Assembly (NCBI RefSeq): GCF_030817595.1 | Contig: NZ_JAUSZN010000001.1 | Coordinates: 2,860,001-2,924,000 of the forward strand | Direction: 5' to 3' | DNA length: 64,000 nucleotides | From: Neobacillus niacini | GTDB taxonomy: Bacteria; Bacillota; Bacilli; Bacillales; Cytobacillaceae | Part shown: in pieces, positions 62,328-64,000 of the stretch | Position numbering within the stretch: position 1 is the stretch's first letter | Layout of the letters: each line of letters starts with the position of its first letter | Position numbers and translations under genes: made by a program | Notes under the pieces: generated by a model | Seen by the model: the letters and a program-made list of their open reading frames with translations, nothing else | Told to the model about the DNA's origin: nothing | Database searches by the model: none

Positions 62328-62930
62328 TTATGATTTTGAATTTGAAGCATTCTTCATATATTGCTGAAAGGGTAAAAGGGCAGACTTTACTTGTTTTTCA
62401 AAAAGATTCACGAAAATCTTTTGATTTTCATATAAAATATTCGTTGTACTCTTTACACCTTCAATATACTTCTCTCTGCTCCTCTTTCTAAAAGATAAAT
62501 ATTGTTCGACACTGTCTAGATACTTGTCTAATGCTTGTCCACTGCTTAAAGTACGAATTGGTGTGGTTAATAAAGATGTAGTTTTATTTTGAATGTCATC
62601 AACTACACGGTTGATCTCTTCATAGGACTTTACAGGGAAGAAATTTTGAATCGTAGTCGTGGTCATGAGTAATTCTTCACGTGCATATTTCTCCCATTCA
62701 AGCAGCTCTTTCCGGAATTGCTCCGTAATAGCTTGGCTACTTTCCTGATTTCTTTTAACACTCTCAACAAATTTTTTAGTAGCATTTAAGAATATTTCAT
62801 CACGATGGTTTAATCGACCTGCCCATTCATCCACCTCTTCATATGCAGCTTTCCATACTAATTCAAAACTTGAAAGTTGGTTTTCATTGATTTCTTGATT
62901 TTCAATTGTTGATTCATTTTTATTGCCCAT
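62328..62930 (-). CDS. Phasin-like protein, locus B paralogue
   Basis: A 200-residue helical protein homologous to the product at 35537 (see shared blocks there). It has an acidic, Asn/Gln-rich N-terminus and no membrane segment. Its place in the phaRC operon points to a granule-surface or synthase-assembly role. The ATG at 62930 is preferred over 62960 because GGAGGAG precedes it, which also removes an overlap with the upstream gene. Confidence 0.78.
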   Translation of the reverse strand: MGNKNESTIENQEINENQLSSFELVWKAAYEEVDEWAGRLNHRDEIFLNATKKFVESVKRNQESSQAITEQFRKELLEWEKYAREELLMTTTTIQNFFPVKSYEEINRVVDDIQNKTTSLLTTPIRTLSSGQALDKYLDSVEQYLSFRKRSREKYIEGVKSTTNILYENQKIFVNLFEKQVKSALLPFQQYMKNASNSKS

Positions 62931-62949
62931 TGTTTTCTCCTCCATTTGG

Positions 62950-63390
62950 TTAGTCATCAAATAAACTCTTTAATTCTTCAAGTTCTTTCTTCAACGACTT
63001 TATTTTGACTGCCTTTAAATCCTTCACTTCATACTCAAAAAAACAAAGCATTCCACGCAAAGATGTATTAAGTTTTTTCAACTGTGAATAATTGCTTTTT
63101 AAGCCAATGTTTAGCATATACAGTGTTTCTTCCAGATTGTCCAGCTTTTCCTCACATTCTACTTTCCTTACGGCGAGCTGGGCTAAATCTTCTTTCTTAG
63201 GAATATCAAATACAGTTAACCAGTTGTTAATTACCTTTTTTTGAATCACTACATGATTTAAATGGTGTTCGACAGCTTTACCAAAAGAATGTGTAAAGGT
63301 TAGGCAATTGGCAGATAAATGGATTTGTTTATTCCACTCTTTTTCCAAGTTTTTGTAAAAGTTGACAGGGTCTGGTTGTTTTGTTTCCAT
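62950..63390 (-). CDS. PhaR-like protein with short C-terminus
   Basis: A 146-residue helical protein. DPVNFYKNLEKEWNKQIHLSANC aligns with the PhaR start, and IPKKEDLAQLAVRKVECEEKLDNLEETLYMLN with the PhaR block LPTKNDLANVTSLTI...LEEQIWDIQ; the rest of the PhaR coiled coil is shortened. It retains the middle segment that is missing from the locus A PhaR-like protein. It is the first gene of the locus B operon; AAGAGGG precedes the ATG. Its function is unknown. Confidence 0.75.
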   Translation of the reverse strand: METKQPDPVNFYKNLEKEWNKQIHLSANCLTFTHSFGKAVEHHLNHVVIQKKVINNWLTVFDIPKKEDLAQLAVRKVECEEKLDNLEETLYMLNIGLKSNYSQLKKLNTSLRGMLCFFEYEVKDLKAVKIKSLKKELEELKSLFDD

Positions 63391-63622
63391 AAAAGCCCTC
63401 TTAATCTAACCTATTTAGTATTGGCTCAAATCTAACATGAATATTACTATAATTCAAATTATTAAGATAAATGTTTCACTTGTAAACCTTCGTCGTTCGA
63501 CAAATTACACCAATATATTTTAAAAGCGCTCAATCGTACTTCTTTTTCTGCATTCATCTGTTCTTTAGTAAAATGGGGTTTCATATACTTGACAATATCT
63601 AGTAAAAAAGGAGTTGTTAAGG

Positions 63623-64000
63623 ATGCCTATAACTACAGCTAATGGAATTGATTTATATTATGAAATTCATGGTGAGGGCGAACCCCTGCTATTAGTCATG
63701 GGGTTATCACTATCTTCTAAGTCTTGGTTTCGGACAATCCCTGCTCTAAGTAAACAATATAAAGTCATAGTTTTTGATAATCGTGGTGTTGGTCTGAGTG
63801 GGAAACCAAATTCCCCCTATTCAATCGAACAAATGGCTGATGATGCTAAAGCAGTCTTAGATGCAGCCGAAGTAGAAAGTGCACATATCTACGGCATTTC
63901 TATGGGGGGAATGATTGCCCAAAGACTTGCATTAAAATATCCAGAGCGGATAAGGTCTCTCATCCTAGGCTGCACAACATCAGGCGGGGAAAAACATGTG
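63623..64000 (+). CDS. Alpha/beta hydrolase, truncated by the window end
   Basis: The first 126 codons of an alpha/beta hydrolase, from AAGGAG and an ATG. It shows IHGEGEPLLLVMGL, DNRGVGLSG and the nucleophile motif GISMGGMIAQRLAL. It belongs to the same superfamily as the two PHA-locus hydrolases but is clearly a different branch (closer to generic alpha/beta hydrolases). The C-terminal Asp and His of the triad lie beyond the window. It is divergent from the locus B PHA operon. Confidence 0.85.
   Translation, partial: MPITTANGIDLYYEIHGEGEPLLLVMGLSLSSKSWFRTIPALSKQYKVIVFDNRGVGLSGKPNSPYSIEQMADDAKAVLDAAEVESAHIYGISMGGMIAQRLALKYPERIRSLILGCTTSGGEKHV

Noticed and set aside
63500..63560. cre-like AAAAGCGCT upstream of the locus B operon
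   Set aside because: At least two mismatches including the conserved TG; too weak to report.

Overview
The window is AT-rich chromosomal DNA of an endospore-forming, polyhydroxyalkanoate (PHA)-accumulating member of the Bacillaceae. The evidence is: spore genes (alpha/beta-type SASP, YjcZ-like peptides, a CotY/CotZ-family coat protein, a Spo0E-like phosphatase), the SigI/RsgI pair, strong Shine-Dalgarno sites with GTG/TTG starts, and a class IV (PhaR/PhaC) PHA synthase. The exact genus cannot be fixed from the sequence alone. No tRNA, rRNA, CRISPR array, prophage or transposase was seen.

Layout. 1-5.7 kb: truncated M3 oligoendopeptidase, MarR regulator, APH-like phosphotransferase, Fsr-type MFS exporter, hemerythrin protein and a small orphan. 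5.7-6.2 kb: an array of 52-bp hairpin repeats. 6.2-9.6 kb: a fixABCX-type electron-bifurcating flavoprotein operon. 10-13.7 kb: ZIP transporter, Spo0E-like protein, MtnE-like aminotransferase, PAS histidine kinase. 13.8-17.1 kb: a two-gene 2-oxoacid:ferredoxin oxidoreductase with fused gamma-delta and alpha-beta subunits. 17.4-32.6 kb: radical SAM protein, small spore proteins, sigI-rsgI, SDR reductase, prfC, FtsH-like protease, spore coat/ATP-grasp pair, uppP and a NlpC/P60 hydrolase. 32.9-38 kb: PHA locus A (phaQ-phaP, alpha/beta hydrolase, PhaR-like, phasin-like, acyl-CoA synthetase). 38.2-48.9 kb: adhE interrupted by an in-frame TAG, ppc, SRPBCC protein, second aminotransferase, YczE-like membrane protein, permuted papain-like protein, pabA/trpG and an IDEAL-domain protein. 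49-49.5 kb: a GC-rich repeat mosaic. 49.6-54 kb: secreted protein, ABC transporter and two-component system. 54.1-59.6 kb: a second ABC pair, then a YkoGH-like two-component system with two PepSY proteins. 59.7-64 kb: PHA locus B (alpha/beta hydrolase, phaC, phaR, phasin-like, PhaR-like, truncated alpha/beta hydrolase).

How the genes may work together. FixABCX and the 2-oxoacid:ferredoxin oxidoreductase both handle low-potential ferredoxin and lie 4 kb apart with no nitrogenase in view. The two PHA loci look like diverged copies of one module: each has a plus-strand hydrolase facing a minus-strand PhaR-like/phasin-like pair, but only locus B has PhaC between them. A 28-bp sequence (26/28 identical) lies about 105-110 bp upstream of both hydrolases, and at locus A it also sits in the phaQ promoter region. 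It contains TTAC-N8-GTAA and is a good candidate PhaQ operator linking the two loci. Candidate CcpA (cre) sites precede the fix operon and the acyl-CoA synthetase, and a FadR-type box precedes adhE, suggesting shared control of acyl-CoA, redox and PHA metabolism by carbon status. The regulatory-site assignments are by eye from consensus and remain inference.
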